Virus record (IMG/VR): IMGVR_UViG_3300025769_000595
Coordinates: 1 to 29,130 of that record
DNA length: 29,130 nucleotides
Source of the DNA: a virus
Direction: 5' to 3' (one strand)
In this document: in pieces, positions 1-8,230 of the stretch
Layout: each line of letters opens with the position of its first letter
Numbering within the stretch: position 1 is the stretch's first letter
Made by a program: the position numbers and the translations under genes
Notes under the pieces: model-generated
The model's database searches: none
What the model saw: only the letters and a program-made list of their open reading frames with translations
Told to the model about the DNA's origin: nothing

Positions 1-867
1 CGAGTACTGGCTAAAAGAAAAGGAGTCTCCTGATATTTTTATAGGGGATTGACTTCCTCCAGCTAGGCTAGAGCGTTGAAGATCGTCATTTCGTCCTATA
101 ATAACTGAAGCTGAGGGTGCTCCTGAGCGACCTCGTGTAAAAGAAGTTATGGGAAGTTGATTTCTAGAACCTCTCTGAACTACTGCATAGGTGTCGTCAT
201 ATGTTATTGAAGGATTTAAAGATCCGGGAAACTGTACTGCAGGAGAAAGCCTGCAATTAGATAGAACCACGTTCACGGCAACAGCAGATTCCAGAGTGCA
301 AGAATTATTATCAGTAATAGAGGCAATTTTTATAACCTCATCCACAGATATTGAAGTACCGCTAGCAACTTCTGTACTTGTTGGAGGATATAAAGTTGCT
401 TGGGTATTAGACGAATTTCCTATAACTATTCCAGCATAATCTCCTCCGTCTAGTCCCGCCCCTGGAATTCTTACAATAAATTTTATATAATCAGTAGGGT
501 CTACTTGACCAGTACCTGTGAAATTTAAAGAATGTTTGTCTAGAAAGAAAGAGCCTGTAGTAGTTATATCGCTACTTCCTTTTATTAGTGTTCCTGAAAT
601 TGTTGAGGAAGGACCAGCACTAAAAATTTGCATATATCGAGGACCGTCATCTAAATTTACATCAGAAAACAGACCATTAGCATCGCTTATCCCCGAACCT
701 ATAACCGTACACTTTCCCGAGCGCCCCCTTAACTCGTTATATTTAAAATTGCCTACTATAGAGGTTTCGTTTAAAAATACACCGGAGTAGCCTCCAACTA
801 GTCCCTCTATTTCTCCTACACACAGAAGATCCGTTATATATCCGTATTGTTTTTCTATTGTCGTCAT
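1..867 (-). CDS. Tail tip/host specificity protein, lambda gpJ-like (N-terminal 289 residues; runs off the window)
   Basis: In lambda, gpJ forms the central tail-tip hub and fibre that contacts the receptor. The frame is open for all 289 codons from ATG at 867 to position 1, so the C-terminus lies outside the window. Seen: near the N-terminus (residues 13-26) the motif D-L-L-C-V-G-E-I-E-G-L-V-G-G, the form typical of gpJ relatives (an 'EGPIEG' type signature), then small beta-rich stretches and a motif Q-R-G-S-R-N-Q-L-P near residue 240, also typical of the family. An AGGA ribosome site lies 8 nt before the ATG, and the start follows the stop of the I-like gene directly. It is the last of the M-L-K-I-J series in the right order, which strongly supports the call. 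The receptor-binding end cannot be judged here. Confidence 0.82.
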   Translation of the reverse strand, partial: MTTIEKQYGYITDLLCVGEIEGLVGGYSGVFLNETSIVGNFKYNELRGRSGKCTVIGSGISDANGLFSDVNLDDGPRYMQIFSAGPSSTISGTLIKGSSDITTTGSFFLDKHSLNFTGTGQVDPTDYIKFIVRIPGAGLDGGDYAGIVIGNSSNTQATLYPPTSTEVASGTSISVDEVIKIASITDNNSCTLESAVAVNVVLSNCRLSPAVQFPGSLNPSITYDDTYAVVQRGSRNQLPITSFTRGRSGAPSASVIIGRNDDLQRSSLAGGSQSPIKISGDSFSFSQYS

Positions 868-868
868 T

Positions 869-1600
869 TTAATATCCTACAGTAGTAATGGTGAATATTT
901 CGTCACTCAAATCTGATAGCTCATTTTGAAAAAGGAAATCTCTTACAGAAGCATCGCTAGCAATTTGTACAGAAGGGCCTTCTCCGCCTGAAAAGTTAAT
1001 TGGCATGTTTCCGGTTTCTGAAGTTCCTGCAGCATTGGAAGATACAGTACTTCCCCTTAAAACTACGGGATTTTCTGAATAGTAAGCGGATATTGCTCCC
1101 CCGCCTATTATAAGTTGTCCATAGAGAACCGGTATGGGGAGTCCTTGAGAAATATTGTTTACCGGACCATTAAACAAATAAGAAGGGTCGTTCTGACTAT
1201 CCTCCGTTTCAGGCCCTGGAGCTAATAGTTCCGCTACTCCCCCTACAATAAGACTTATGCCTACTTCTACAAGAAAGGGAACATTAAAAACTGCCCCCAC
1301 AATAACTAAGATAATTCCCGCAACAATTCTTAACCCCGCCTTTGCTCCGCCAGGAACTTCAGTTATAATTATCTCTTCTTCCTCTACAGTACTTAGTAGT
1401 AGGTCTTCTGGATTTTGTAAAATATCTTTCCCTTTCTTTATTTCATAGGCAACTCCCGCTTCCTCTGCTTCTAAAAGATATTTTTTGAATCCCAAAGTCT
1501 GGCAAGATATTAATTTAAAAATATCTCGAATGTTTGCGCAATCCGTTTGCCAGACTTCTCCAAACTTAGCTATGTCTCCTACTAAGCGAACTGTTTGCAT
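869..1600 (-). CDS. Tail assembly protein, lambda gpI-like
   Basis: Protein of 243 aa, resembling the lambda gpI family needed for assembly of the tail tip with gpK, gpL and gpJ. Seen: an N-terminal domain opening with R-L-V-G-D-I-A-K-F-G (the family usually starts with a 'G-L-G-x-x-F-G'-like turn), a hydrophobic stretch at about residues 88-128 rich in Gly, Ile and Val, and a C-terminal segment with F-N-G-P-V-N-N-x-x-Q-G followed by P-I-P-V-L-Y-G, which is a hallmark of these proteins. The ATG at 1600 overlaps the end of the K-like gene by 19 nt and has a GAGG ribosome site upstream, so translation is probably coupled. The hydrophobic part may insert into or cross a membrane during infection; that is inference. 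Confidence 0.82.
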   Translation of the reverse strand: MQTVRLVGDIAKFGEVWQTDCANIRDIFKLISCQTLGFKKYLLEAEEAGVAYEIKKGKDILQNPEDLLLSTVEEEEIIITEVPGGAKAGLRIVAGIILVIVGAVFNVPFLVEVGISLIVGGVAELLAPGPETEDSQNDPSYLFNGPVNNISQGLPIPVLYGQLIIGGGAISAYYSENPVVLRGSTVSSNAAGTSETGNMPINFSGGEGPSVQIASDASVRDFLFQNELSDLSDEIFTITTVGY

Positions 1601-2286
1601 CTTATATACCTCGTTATATGTTTTGACCAGCCAGAGTAAATAGATTCTCTGCAGGATAGTCTGTTTTCTGCGTGATGTAAGAATAAACCTTCTCCCAAAT
1701 ATACCCCGCAGTGGTTGGGTATGTTTGAGAGTACACTAAAAATTATCATATCGTGCTCTTGTGGAGTTTCTACCTCGTACCAACCAAAAGCCTCGTATAG
1801 ATCGTCAAAATAATTTAATCCTTTGTTCCACCAGTTATCTTCAAAATTTATTGCAGAAAGCTCTATATTTAGCTTTTCTCTATAGTAATCTCGCACTAAA
1901 GAGTAACAATCGTTAGTTCCGAAATCATAAGTCCTGCCTAGCAAAGGATTACTTTTCTTTATTGGGTTGTGTGTAAATTTCTGTATTTCTGGCAAAGTAA
2001 AAACAATATAAGGAACTCCCAAAAAATTGCTGCTAGCTATATCGTTCTCGCTGGGGCCTTTGTCACTATCTGGGTGGCTGTGTACTATAGCGTATATATC
2101 TCCCTGTAGAGTTGCTTTTATATAGTCTTCCGCAGGAATTTTAAAATTGTTAAGTTTATCTTCTGCTTCATTTTTGCAAGGAATCCAAACTACTTTTCCT
2201 CTTTTATTTAGTAGTATACCGCAACCTTCTTCAGGATAACAGTCCAACAAATGTTCTACTATATCTTTATCTTCTTTGTTGTACAC
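1582..2286 (-). CDS. Tail tip peptidase, lambda gpK-like (JAMM + NlpC/P60)
   Basis: Protein of 234 aa with the two-domain structure of lambda gpK. The N-terminal Mov34/JAMM metalloprotease domain shows E19/E20, H69-S-H71-P and S79-x-x-D82, the full zinc-binding signature. The C-terminal NlpC/P60 domain shows C127 in N-D-C-Y-S-L, H192 in N-H-C-G-V-Y-L-G and H204/H205, fitting a Cys-His-His peptidoglycan hydrolase. Both active sites look intact. The family acts in tail-tip assembly, and the NlpC/P60 domain may cut cell wall at entry. The start is GTG at 2286, chosen because a GGAGG ribosome site lies 8 nt upstream; it overlaps the L-like gene by 20 nt. Both neighbours (L, I) fit the lambda order. 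Confidence 0.92.
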   Translation of the reverse strand: MYNKEDKDIVEHLLDCYPEEGCGILLNKRGKVVWIPCKNEAEDKLNNFKIPAEDYIKATLQGDIYAIVHSHPDSDKGPSENDIASSNFLGVPYIVFTLPEIQKFTHNPIKKSNPLLGRTYDFGTNDCYSLVRDYYREKLNIELSAINFEDNWWNKGLNYFDDLYEAFGWYEVETPQEHDMIIFSVLSNIPNHCGVYLGEGLFLHHAENRLSCRESIYSGWSKHITRYIRCKQFA

Positions 2287-3466
2287 CTGGAAATCCTCCG
2301 AACCGTAAATGGTTTGTTTTATTTAAGTTTGAATCAGGTATACCAGAACCTCCAGGCAATTCTAATGCATTATATCTAAGAGCACAAGAGTTTATTTTCT
2401 TTCCGCAAACATCTCCCAAAGTCCAGTATCTTCCTTCTTTTAAATTGTCGTTAACAGAAGTATCTACAGTAATTAATTTCACCTTAAATAGATCTCCTAA
2501 AAGTTTTTTTACATAGTCATTGTACCCAGACTGTTTATATCCGTAATATGTAGTGCCCGCACTATAAATACTGTATAGTCTTATTCTTCTCCAATTACCT
2601 CTGTCGCTATCTGAAGGAGTTCCTGTACCGGTCGTAATTGCTTGCCAATAATTTGTAACAGTTACCGGAGAAGTAGAAAGTCCGTCTGCACTGTATCTGT
2701 CAGCGGTGCTCGTAGTGGTATATAATGAATTTTTAGTAGAGGAGCCAGACCAAGCAGAAAATTGTCCAAGATTGGTGTCTGATATTACATACTCATCTAA
2801 ATCATTTATAAATAAAACTGAAGAACTACTTGGAGATTGAAATGTAGAGTCCCAATCACAACCACCTAGTCTTGCTTGAGGGGAGACTAGTTGTTGTGCT
2901 CCTTTATATTTGAAAGGACAAGCTCCTCCTATTACAACTCTTCTGGGAACCGTAACTCCTTGCAAGTCAAAAGGTGCTGCTAATTCAAAGGTTATATTTA
3001 GTATATTTTTTTCTTTAACTCTATCTATATAATAAACTGTTCTAGGATATTCTACGGGTGCTAAACCTGGCCCAACATCTCCCGAACCTCCTACAAGGTA
3101 TTTTTCTAGGGTGGTTCTCTTAGTAAGTTTAGTTCCGATTAATTCTTCAGGCTTTAAACCCCCTATAGAGTCTGACAAAACGGAGCCTATATTAGCTATA
3201 GTCAGGGTAGGTCTAGAAATTGCCCCGTCATTGCTCGTATCAAAGCCCTCTGCTTCAATAGGAATACCTACGTACTCTATCTCAGCCCCCACCACAAACT
3301 CTTGCCTCCACTCTCTGAATCTAATATTTTCTAAAGTAGTACCATCAAATTCCGCTCTTCCGGAATAAAAATAGGCGAAAGATCCTGTAGAATATTCTAA
3401 CTCATATAAAGTTATTAGAGAAGAGCCAGGATCTTGAAGTTGTGTTGTTCTTATTATATCTGTCAT
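2267..3466 (-). CDS. Minor tail protein, lambda gpL-like (Cys cluster protein) with an insertion
   Basis: Protein of 399 aa related to lambda gpL, a tail-tip protein whose C-terminal domain carries four cysteines that bind an iron-sulfur cluster in lambda. Seen: C183 in G-G-A-C-P-F-K-Y-K-G, C203 in G-G-C-D-W, and C354/C361 in D-V-C-G-K-K-I-N-S-C, then the typical end L-R-F-G-G-F-P-G-V. All four cysteines are present. Unlike the short linker expected, about 150 residues separate the second and third cysteines; this part contains Y-W-Q-A-I and N-W-R-R-I segments and many Ser/Thr/Tyr. The N-terminal half matches the general gpL layout. The start overlaps the stop of the small M-like gene as ATGA. 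The call is firm; the role of the insertion is unknown. Confidence 0.88.
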   Translation of the reverse strand: MTDIIRTTQLQDPGSSLITLYELEYSTGSFAYFYSGRAEFDGTTLENIRFREWRQEFVVGAEIEYVGIPIEAEGFDTSNDGAISRPTLTIANIGSVLSDSIGGLKPEELIGTKLTKRTTLEKYLVGGSGDVGPGLAPVEYPRTVYYIDRVKEKNILNITFELAAPFDLQGVTVPRRVVIGGACPFKYKGAQQLVSPQARLGGCDWDSTFQSPSSSSVLFINDLDEYVISDTNLGQFSAWSGSSTKNSLYTTTSTADRYSADGLSTSPVTVTNYWQAITTGTGTPSDSDRGNWRRIRLYSIYSAGTTYYGYKQSGYNDYVKKLLGDLFKVKLITVDTSVNDNLKEGRYWTLGDVCGKKINSCALRYNALELPGGSGIPDSNLNKTNHLRFGGFPGVQQRR

Positions 3467-3858
3467 GTTACCACTCCATTAAACGTAGGTATGTTTATTT
3501 TTCTAAGATTGGCTGTACAACTATAACCGTTTTCCTCTGTAACGAAAGATTGACTAAAATCTATGCAAACTACTTGTATAGTTTCTTCTCCCCCCGAAGA
3601 AGAGGGAAGTGTTAAGGAAAACGAAGTAGTCCCTTCCCTTTCTTGGAAAAACGAAGTTAAAGTATCTATAGTTTCTTTGGTTCTGTTTTTAAAAGTTACA
3701 GTTAAAAGATCTTGAACAGGATTTATTCCGGCTCTACCTCTTTGTTCAAAGGAACCTACTTTAAACTGTCTAGCCTCAAGCTTAGTTTGTCTCCCGACAT
3801 TTCTGTCGGGATTTATAAAGGTTGGGGGACTTGTTTCTAAATCTATACCTAAAGTCAT
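3463..3858 (-). CDS. Minor tail protein, stand-alone lambda gpM-like (M3)
   Basis: Protein of 131 aa, about the length of a lambda-type gpM tail-tip protein, placed directly before L as in lambda. Seen: the R-G-R-A-G-I-N segment, then T-V-T-F-K-N-R-T-K-E-T-I and F-F-Q-E-R-E-G, matching the positions of S-I-G-T-N, F-T-N-R and F-L-N-E-R-E in the N-terminal domains of the two longer M-like proteins upstream (M1, M2). All three begin M-[AT]-[LV]-G. This copy has no extension and lacks the V-P-D-S-N-E-P-S-G-E-K motif shared by the other two. It is probably the normal M component of the tip. An AGGT-type ribosome site precedes the ATG, and the preceding stop is only 4 nt away. Confidence 0.75.
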   Translation of the reverse strand: MTLGIDLETSPPTFINPDRNVGRQTKLEARQFKVGSFEQRGRAGINPVQDLLTVTFKNRTKETIDTLTSFFQEREGTTSFSLTLPSSSGGEETIQVVCIDFSQSFVTEENGYSCTANLRKINIPTFNGVVT

Positions 3859-3862
3859 GTTA

Positions 3863-6800
3863 TTACCTGTATGCGCAAGGAATAGCGACAGTCACTGTCT
3901 TGCCGGCGTCAGCTGCGGCACATCTAATCAATCCTTGTCTTGGGAAAACTGAAACTTCTCCTGCAGCGAGTGTTCCATTGTCTTCTAAATTTTTTACAGT
4001 AGCCTCTACCCCATCTATCTTTATACTAAAAGCTTCTCTACAGGCGGTCTGTAAATATAAAAAATCTGGGTTAAAACTACCATTACCACTACCAGAGGTT
4101 CCTACTGTTACCCAAAAATCTGTTTGTGGTTTCTTCATAATATTGTCGAACAAAAGTCCATATCGTGGTTGATACTGACCATCAGATACTAAATTATGAT
4201 CATCATCAGTAATAAAGCCAAGAACTAAAGTTTCCGAACTAGAGACTGCTGAAGTATATACTAAAACATCCCTAATATAATACGTAATAGTAGTGCCAGT
4301 TCTCTTTATATTAAAAGGGCAAACTCTATCGTTAATTGGATCATCAAAACCCCACCTTGCAGCTGTACTCGCAGTAGAGTCAAAACCTCCAGGAGGTATA
4401 TTAAGATCTTCGGAAACTCTGGCCATGGATCTACTGTATGTTCCATTCTGCTGGGCTTTCATAATACTATGAAATTTTTCGCTGCTTAACGTAGCTACTA
4501 CAGAACCTGATTCAATAATTTCTATTACAATTTCATCATTTAAAATATATACACCAGTTAAATAATCACTAAAATTTTGGGTATTAATATTAAATGAGTT
4601 GCCACCGGCATTAGTCGATACCTGTTGGCCAGCTAAAATTCCATTTAAACTATCATCTTGTGGGGTAAGTCTAAATCCATAAAGTATTTCACTTTCTGCA
4701 GCTATAGTGTCGATAGGAGATGCATCGCTGTAAAGAGCAGAGTTTACTAATCCAAAAGATAGTTTATGCTCGTGCGCTCCGGAATGCCAAAGCCACAAAT
4801 TTCCTACATATGGGGAAGTGTTGGAGGTTGAATTATTATATTCACCTGCATTCCCTTGATCTATTTGAACTTCCAAATCAAAATCTCCAGAGGCAGATAA
4901 AGAGCTTTTTCCTCTATGGGTCATAGTAAGATTACTGGTAGCCGAACGAGAGTCAGAGCCTGAGTAAAAACTTCCAAGTCTAACCTTATATGTTGGGTAT
5001 TTTGTACTGGGCCAGCCAGAATCTAGAAACGAGGTGTAGGGGAAATTGCTTGACCAAGTACCTGTTGGTACTGCCTCTGTAACTCCATGAGTATCCTCAA
5101 ATACAAAACCAGATGAAGGAGTGCTAAAACCCGTTCCATTAGTAGAATCTCCCGAATATGTAGTATCATAGTATGTTATAGGAATTAATTCGGAAGGCGT
5201 ATTAGACGCTATAGTTCCGTTAGTAACTTCCGTAACTACTTCATTATCCCACATAGAAGCTATCTGAAAGCCGCTTTTAGAATTCACATTTGCATCATTA
5301 ATAAAACCATCTACTATATGAGTGAGTATTCTCTCTCCAGAACTAAAGGATTGAGTGGCGCCTGCGTCATCAAAAGAAATAGTAATCCCACTTATCAAAT
5401 TATCGGTAGTAGCATGAGTAGTTTTTACCGTTAAAGGGTCATTATCATCTACTCTCTTCACCCACGCAGATCCAGTCCACTTATATCGATCCCACAACAA
5501 GCCTAGCATATTCCAAGAAGGATCAACCCCTAATAGCGTTGTCTCATCTCCTGCCTGTCTGAAAAACCTGCCTTGGTTAACATTAGTATCCTGGCATAAC
5601 CATATACCCTTACCAACAAAATGGGTAGCATACGAGTCTGGTTGAAGATTTGGCTTAGTAGGCATACCAAAGAATCCTAAATTTGTGCAAGTATTTCCTG
5701 TAAAAGTCCATTTTTGACAGCCTCCCGTACCGCCCCATCCGTGAGGCCGTAAAAGGGCATCATTTCCGTTATCATCAACAAATTCAAATGGACACAGCCA
5801 ACCCCAATCAGCTGTATCGGTGCCAAAATTCTCATTGTAATCTCTAAAGGTATTGTTATTACCAAGGCTACTAAATGTATCATCACTATAAGTGTCTCCA
5901 TTTGTAAATTCTATTAACCCTTCTGGACTACCGCCTATTTGCTGCTCCCAAGACAACTCTACTGGCGCAAATCTATAAGTACCTGAATCGAGGTCAGTAG
6001 CATCATAAGTGCCTAAGTACCAATGAGAATTATTATAGGTACAACCAATCATATCCTGGTACCAACGTCTACGATGAGCATCTTCTACTCTTATATCATA
6101 GTTTGTTCTACTAGTTCCGTCATTGACACCAACATTGGCGTTTCCAATAGCGCCCCAAGAAAAATTTGCCGAGCTTCCGCCATAGATTAACGGAAGATAG
6201 TTCCCGTCAGCTCTTAACTCGGTACAATCATTAGAAGGAGACCACCAAGTAGCATTTAAGTGCTGTACAACTGAGCCAGCGCCACCCTGGTTGGCAACGT
6301 AAAGAAAACTACTATTAGGGCTTCTACTATAAAGTATCAATAATCTATCCGCATTATTTTTATCCGCTTTTATAATCCATGGGGCTCTCCAAGTACCTTC
6401 TATAGTAGTGTTCGTAAAAGTTGTACCTCCTGTAGATGTACTGTCATACCCTACCCAAGTACTACCATTGTTAACTGATTTTACTAAGGCTCCTTCCATC
6501 AAAGCCCAGAGAACCCTAAAGGAACTTCCCCCTGATTGAGTTCCTACGGAAATTGCATAACACTTGTTTTGAACTGTAGCAGCAACATCACTAACAGTTG
6601 ATAAGTCATAATTAGTAATAGTTGCAGAAGATGAAAACGGTGCTTGTATACTCCAAATTCCAGTATTTGCACAGGAAGCCCAGAGAGTGTCACTTAAGTC
6701 GTCATAAGACCACTGTCCTATAGCTGTGGCTGTAAATGTAGGGTAAAATTGATTAGAATAATAATACCAATCTTTAAAATCTGTAACTACAATAACATCA

Positions 6801-8221
6801 TGTTGTGCAAGTATTAAACCATTAGCAGGATCTTTTCCGTCAAGAGCTCTAAAAGGCTCTCTTGCGCGATCTGTGTTAATGCCGCCCGCAATATTGAGGG
6901 ATGATGTTACTTGTAAAGCATCCCAAAAGGTATCCGTCGCACTGCTTACCATTAGCCATTGTGATCTAGGCTCAAATGTATTGTTAACATATCCAGTAGT
7001 ATATCTTTTCATGAAAGAGTAGTCTACAACCCCTACCCCTCCACTAGTCCCTGAAAAATCTATTTTCCACATCTCCGGAAGATATTGCGAACTGTAGTTG
7101 GAAGAGTCTAACGTAAGAGTTGCGTCTGAGGTGGCAATTTCTCCCGCATTAAAAAAAGGTACTGTATCATTATCGCTAACTTTGTAATAATATTGCTGAG
7201 TTTTGTCCGCTCCTACAGGTAAAATATTATTGTAAACTGTTGCTGTATAACTACTACCTGGAGCGCTACTTTGATAAGAAGGAGCTGCACTGCCTCTTAT
7301 ATTACCCACATCCAAGTCCAGAGTATCTATGTTGTGGCCAAAATACCAGCCTCCATCCCATTGCGGGTTACACGATATAGGACTTGTAGAAGTAGGGTGA
7401 GAATTACTACTAACAATAGGCAACCCATCATAATTAAAAGTACTTACAGCATCAAAGGGAAGCTGTCCTCTATTTTTAGTAAGCCACCAAGTAGCTTGGC
7501 CTGAACTTAGGTCTCTCATACCGTAAGAACCTCCAGCTGAAGAGGAGGCTGTCCACCCATCGGGGATGGAGCCCCCCTCGGCGTAGAAGGGTGGAAATAC
7601 CTGTCTAGAAAAAAATAGGTGTTCATTAAACGATTTATCAGAGCTGAGATCGTAAGGGTATAATATTCTATATAAAATTACCAGTACTTCAGTTGTGCTT
7701 TGACTTATAGGAGACGCAAAACTAACTGCTGTGTTCAGTCTTGGAGGGTAATAAAATTTACCTATTTTATAGTGAGTTCCATTTCCGGCTATCCCTATAG
7801 TATGAATATTACGGCTTCCTGAGGACGGAGGAAGTAATTGCTGAGTTAGTTTAACTTCACTAGTTGTATTATAGCCTCCGTCACCTATATTCTGTACTCG
7901 TGGAGTTCCTGTTATTTCTTGAGCAATCCACCAATTACCTCCAATAGATCTAGCAGTAGGATTTAAATTAGGCACATATCTATCCCCCGCCCAAAGATGC
8001 CAACAACCCCACCTGTAAGTATTTGGGACAGTCCGAGCATAATTAAACGGATCCAAATACGAATTTGAGCCTGCTACAGCAGAAATTTCATCCCAATTTA
8101 CCATAGTATTTGTTATAGTAGCATCAAATATTAAATTTTCTTTCCAATCCGTTTCTTCTATAACCTCTAAAGAATTAATATCTTTTTTTATTATTTTCAC
8201 TAAACCTTTAATGTTCTTCAT
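3863..8221 (-). CDS. Giant tail-tip/receptor-binding candidate, second copy (RBP2, 1452 aa)
   Basis: Not assigned to a named family with certainty. It is a collinear paralogue of the 1458-aa protein at 9948-14324. Shared landmarks: W-K-I-D-F-S-G-[ST]-S-G-G-V-G-V and S-F-M-K-R-Y near residue 400; a single Asp-box of the sialidase/BNR type, S-V-N-N-G-S-T-W, near residue 584; Y-K-W-x-G-S-x-W-V-K-R followed by D-D-N-D-P-L and a T-H...I-S-F-D-D-A segment at about 910-965; and a C-terminal domain with L-A-A-G-E-V-S and A-A-A-D-A-G-K-T ending in P-C-A-Y. Composition is rich in Ser, Thr, Asn, Gly and Trp, as in beta-structured adhesins. No signal peptide or membrane segment is seen. An AGGAG ribosome site precedes the ATG. 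Size, position among tip genes and Asp-box suggest a host-contact fibre; that role is inferred. Confidence 0.6.
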   Translation of the reverse strand: MKNIKGLVKIIKKDINSLEVIEETDWKENLIFDATITNTMVNWDEISAVAGSNSYLDPFNYARTVPNTYRWGCWHLWAGDRYVPNLNPTARSIGGNWWIAQEITGTPRVQNIGDGGYNTTSEVKLTQQLLPPSSGSRNIHTIGIAGNGTHYKIGKFYYPPRLNTAVSFASPISQSTTEVLVILYRILYPYDLSSDKSFNEHLFFSRQVFPPFYAEGGSIPDGWTASSSAGGSYGMRDLSSGQATWWLTKNRGQLPFDAVSTFNYDGLPIVSSNSHPTSTSPISCNPQWDGGWYFGHNIDTLDLDVGNIRGSAAPSYQSSAPGSSYTATVYNNILPVGADKTQQYYYKVSDNDTVPFFNAGEIATSDATLTLDSSNYSSQYLPEMWKIDFSGTSGGVGVVDYSFMKRYTTGYVNNTFEPRSQWLMVSSATDTFWDALQVTSSLNIAGGINTDRAREPFRALDGKDPANGLILAQHDVIVVTDFKDWYYYSNQFYPTFTATAIGQWSYDDLSDTLWASCANTGIWSIQAPFSSSATITNYDLSTVSDVAATVQNKCYAISVGTQSGGSSFRVLWALMEGALVKSVNNGSTWVGYDSTSTGGTTFTNTTIEGTWRAPWIIKADKNNADRLLILYSRSPNSSFLYVANQGGAGSVVQHLNATWWSPSNDCTELRADGNYLPLIYGGSSANFSWGAIGNANVGVNDGTSRTNYDIRVEDAHRRRWYQDMIGCTYNNSHWYLGTYDATDLDSGTYRFAPVELSWEQQIGGSPEGLIEFTNGDTYSDDTFSSLGNNNTFRDYNENFGTDTADWGWLCPFEFVDDNGNDALLRPHGWGGTGGCQKWTFTGNTCTNLGFFGMPTKPNLQPDSYATHFVGKGIWLCQDTNVNQGRFFRQAGDETTLLGVDPSWNMLGLLWDRYKWTGSAWVKRVDDNDPLTVKTTHATTDNLISGITISFDDAGATQSFSSGERILTHIVDGFINDANVNSKSGFQIASMWDNEVVTEVTNGTIASNTPSELIPITYYDTTYSGDSTNGTGFSTPSSGFVFEDTHGVTEAVPTGTWSSNFPYTSFLDSGWPSTKYPTYKVRLGSFYSGSDSRSATSNLTMTHRGKSSLSASGDFDLEVQIDQGNAGEYNNSTSNTSPYVGNLWLWHSGAHEHKLSFGLVNSALYSDASPIDTIAAESEILYGFRLTPQDDSLNGILAGQQVSTNAGGNSFNINTQNFSDYLTGVYILNDEIVIEIIESGSVVATLSSEKFHSIMKAQQNGTYSRSMARVSEDLNIPPGGFDSTASTAARWGFDDPINDRVCPFNIKRTGTTITYYIRDVLVYTSAVSSSETLVLGFITDDDHNLVSDGQYQPRYGLLFDNIMKKPQTDFWVTVGTSGSGNGSFNPDFLYLQTACREAFSIKIDGVEATVKNLEDNGTLAAGEVSVFPRQGLIRCAAADAGKTVTVAIPCAYR

Positions 8222-8230
8222 TTAAATCTC

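Noticed and set aside
191-790. Two short plus-strand open frames
   Set aside because: The minus strand is continuously open here as the J-like protein with a matching family motif, so the plus frames are shadows.
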